Below, in pieces: positions 4,682-5,875 of a stretch of 5,875 nt of DNA. The notes under the pieces are model-generated. The model was given only the letters and a program-made list of their open reading frames with translations. It did no database searches and had not been told where the DNA came from. Both the position numbers and the translations under genes were made by a program. The first letter of the stretch is position 1. Each line of letters begins with the position of its first letter. This DNA is from an uncultured Bacilli bacterium (GTDB lineage Bacteria; Bacillota_I; Bacilli_A; RF39; UBA660), in assembly GCA_947628445.1 (NCBI GenBank), contig CANQZX010000059.1, positions 1-5,875 on the forward strand. Reading direction: 5' to 3'.

Positions 4682-4706
4682 AAAAAGTGACTTATTTGTC
4701 AAAAAT

Positions 4707-4710
4707 GGGG
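4707..4710 (+). promoter_or_regulatory. Ribosome binding site that decides the recF start
   Basis: GGGG at 4707-4710 lies six bases before ATG 4717. The frame could also open at GTG 4687 or ATG 4705, but neither has a purine-rich site at the right distance. Only the 4717 start puts MRISNLKLTNFRNY at the N-terminus, as RecF proteins have it. Confidence 0.6.
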
Positions 4711-4716
4711 CTAAAT

Positions 4717-5811
4717 ATGAGAATTAGCAATTTAAAACTTACAAATTTTCGAAACTATGAGACCTTAAATTTAGATTTGCAAAATGGTTTAAATATCATT
4801 TATGGGGAAAATGGTAGTGGAAAATCCAATTTAGTCGAAGCAATTTATTTACTTGCCTTAACTAAGTCATTTCGCCTAAATAACGATAAAAACCTTATTC
4901 AAAAAACTAAAGAAAGTGCGAACATTGAAGGAAAAATTTGGAAGGGTAACGATTATTCCTTATATAAAGTTAATATCAGTAATGATGGCAAAAAGGTCGA
5001 AATTGATAATAACAAAATTAATAAAATAAGTGAATATGTTACAAAAATTCAAATTATTATCTTTTATCCTCGGGATACCGAACTTATTAATTCTTCCCCG
5101 AATGAAAGAAGAAGAGTTTTAAATATCGAAATAAGTCAGATTTTTAAAGAGTATATGCTTTTATTAAGTAATTACAATAAGATTTTAAAACAGCGAAATG
5201 CTTATTTAAAACAATTATACTTATATGGCAATGCTTCGCGGGAATATTTAGATATTTTAACTAAGAAATTAGTGGAAAATGGCAAAAAAATTAATAAATA
5301 TCGGCAAGAGTTTATTAATAACATTAATGAAAATATTACCGAGGTCTATCAAAAGATTTTTGAAAAGGGGACTTTAAAGGTTCGATATTTATCTAATTAT
5401 AACAAAACAGAAAAGGAATTATTAGATATATATCGGAAAAATTATAGTAAAGAAATGGCCTTTGGCAAAACTTTAATTGGGATTCACCACGATGATTTTG
5501 AATTTATCTTAGATGGTAATAAATTAAAAGAGTGGGGTAGTCAAGGCCAAATGAAAAATGCTATTCTTTCCTTTAAACTTGCGGAAATTAAAATTATTAA
5601 GGAAATTATTAAAGAATATCCGATTTTAATTTTAGACGATTTATTTAGTGAATTAGATAATAAGAAAGTACTAAATATTTTGCAAGTTTTAAATGAAGAG
5701 GTTCAAACATTCATTACCACGACGGATATTGATAGTATCCCCGCGGAATTATTAACAAAAAGTGCAATTTATCAAGTCCAAAATGGACAAGTTACGGAGG
5801 GTAAAGGTTGA
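4717..5811 (+). CDS. recF: DNA replication and repair protein RecF
   Basis: RecF is an SMC-like ATPase that, with RecO and RecR, helps load RecA at gaps and supports restart of stalled forks. From the ATG at 4717 the protein has 364 residues, the usual length. It opens with the family strand and LTNFRNY. Walker A is GENGSGKS (30-37). The ABC-type signature region is SQGQMKNA (275-282). Walker B and the D-loop are ILILDDLFSELD (303-314), followed by TTTD (334-337). RRRVLNIEISQI (131-142) and LKQRNAY (157-163) are also typical. The usual GPHRDDL motif reads GIHHDDF (255-261), with Arg replaced by His. A longer form starting at GTG 4687 is possible but less likely. The gene has its own promoter and follows a terminator. 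A GGAGG close to the stop codon (5796-5800) has no recognisable gene after it. Confidence 0.96.
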   Translation: MRISNLKLTNFRNYETLNLDLQNGLNIIYGENGSGKSNLVEAIYLLALTKSFRLNNDKNLIQKTKESANIEGKIWKGNDYSLYKVNISNDGKKVEIDNNKINKISEYVTKIQIIIFYPRDTELINSSPNERRRVLNIEISQIFKEYMLLLSNYNKILKQRNAYLKQLYLYGNASREYLDILTKKLVENGKKINKYRQEFINNINENITEVYQKIFEKGTLKVRYLSNYNKTEKELLDIYRKNYSKEMAFGKTLIGIHHDDFEFILDGNKLKEWGSQGQMKNAILSFKLAEIKIIKEIIKEYPILILDDLFSELDNKKVLNILQVLNEEVQTFITTTDIDSIPAELLTKSAIYQVQNGQVTEGKG

Positions 5812-5832
5812 AAATAAAAATATAAATTTTTG

Positions 5833-5864
5833 AGACGCAAAAAAGTGTCTTGTCAATGAAGACA
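5833..5864 (+). promoter_or_regulatory. Two mutually exclusive hairpins after recF
   Basis: AGACGC (5833-5838) can pair with GTGTCT (5845-5850) around six A residues. TGTCTT (5846-5851) can instead pair with AAGACA (5859-5864) around a 7-base loop. The shared segment allows only one at a time. No T-tract follows either stem inside the window, so this is not a visible terminator. It may be part of the leader of the next gene, which is outside the window. Confidence 0.35.
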
Positions 5865-5875
5865 TTAAAATAAGC

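Noticed and set aside
4687..4716. GTG start giving RecF ten extra N-terminal residues
   Set aside because: No ribosome binding site precedes GTG 4687, and RecF proteins begin at the MRISNLKL-like strand.
5808..5875. Start of gyrB or remB after recF
   Set aside because: No frame after recF stays open to the window edge with recognisable residues; TTG 5808 and ATG 5856 both close within a few codons.
1..5875. tRNA or rRNA genes, CRISPR arrays, insertion sequences
   Set aside because: No cloverleaf, rRNA core sequence, regularly spaced repeats or transposase-like frame was seen on either strand.

Overview
The window is the chromosomal replication-origin neighbourhood of a very AT-rich Gram-positive-type bacterium. 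Tryptophan is encoded by TGG, and both dnaA and recF end in TGA, so the genetic code is standard and this is not a UGA=Trp mycoplasma. The dnaA-dnaN-recF order, the divergent rpmH with its MKRTYQP start, AAGGAG-type ribosome binding sites, TTGACA/TATAAT promoters and a ComK homologue all point to Bacillota, class Bacilli, probably an AT-rich uncultured or host-associated lineage near the Mollicutes branch. That placement is inference.

Left side (1-1054): the window opens with the last 42 codons of a + strand gene whose tail resembles YtrA-type GntR repressors. Three genes then lie on the - strand: an unusually short rpmH (ribosomal protein L34), missed by length-limited gene calling; a YafQ-like RelE-superfamily toxin gene broken by a one-base frameshift; and its intact RelB/DinJ-like antitoxin. 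The toxin-antitoxin pair sits between rpmH and dnaA, where most Bacilli have only origin DNA. The usual partner gene rnpA does not follow rpmH.

Origin (about 1106-1443): an almost pure A/T block containing a perfect 21-bp inverted repeat, the candidate unwinding element, is followed by a cluster of perfect and near-consensus DnaA boxes and the dnaA promoter. A 14-bp word built around a DnaA-box variant occurs upstream of dnaA, directly after the dnaA stop codon, and inverted in front of dnaN. DnaA could therefore act on both sides of its own gene.

Right side (1444-5875): dnaA (initiator), dnaN (sliding clamp), a short ComK-family competence regulator, and recF (recombination mediator) all lie on the + strand. 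The ComK-like gene occupies the slot that yaaA (S4 domain) normally holds between dnaN and recF. Each of dnaN, comK-like and recF has its own candidate promoter, and hairpins with T-tracts follow dnaN and the comK-like gene, so they look like separate transcription units. The window ends in non-coding DNA after recF with two mutually exclusive hairpins, probably upstream of gyrB or another gene beyond the edge.

Together the core genes start replication (DnaA at the boxes), keep the polymerase on DNA (DnaN) and help repair stalled forks (RecF). The features that are not routine are the decaying toxin-antitoxin module in the origin arm, the ComK homologue inside the replication cluster, an insertion in the single-strand-DNA-binding motif of DnaA, and a four-residue deletion in L34.
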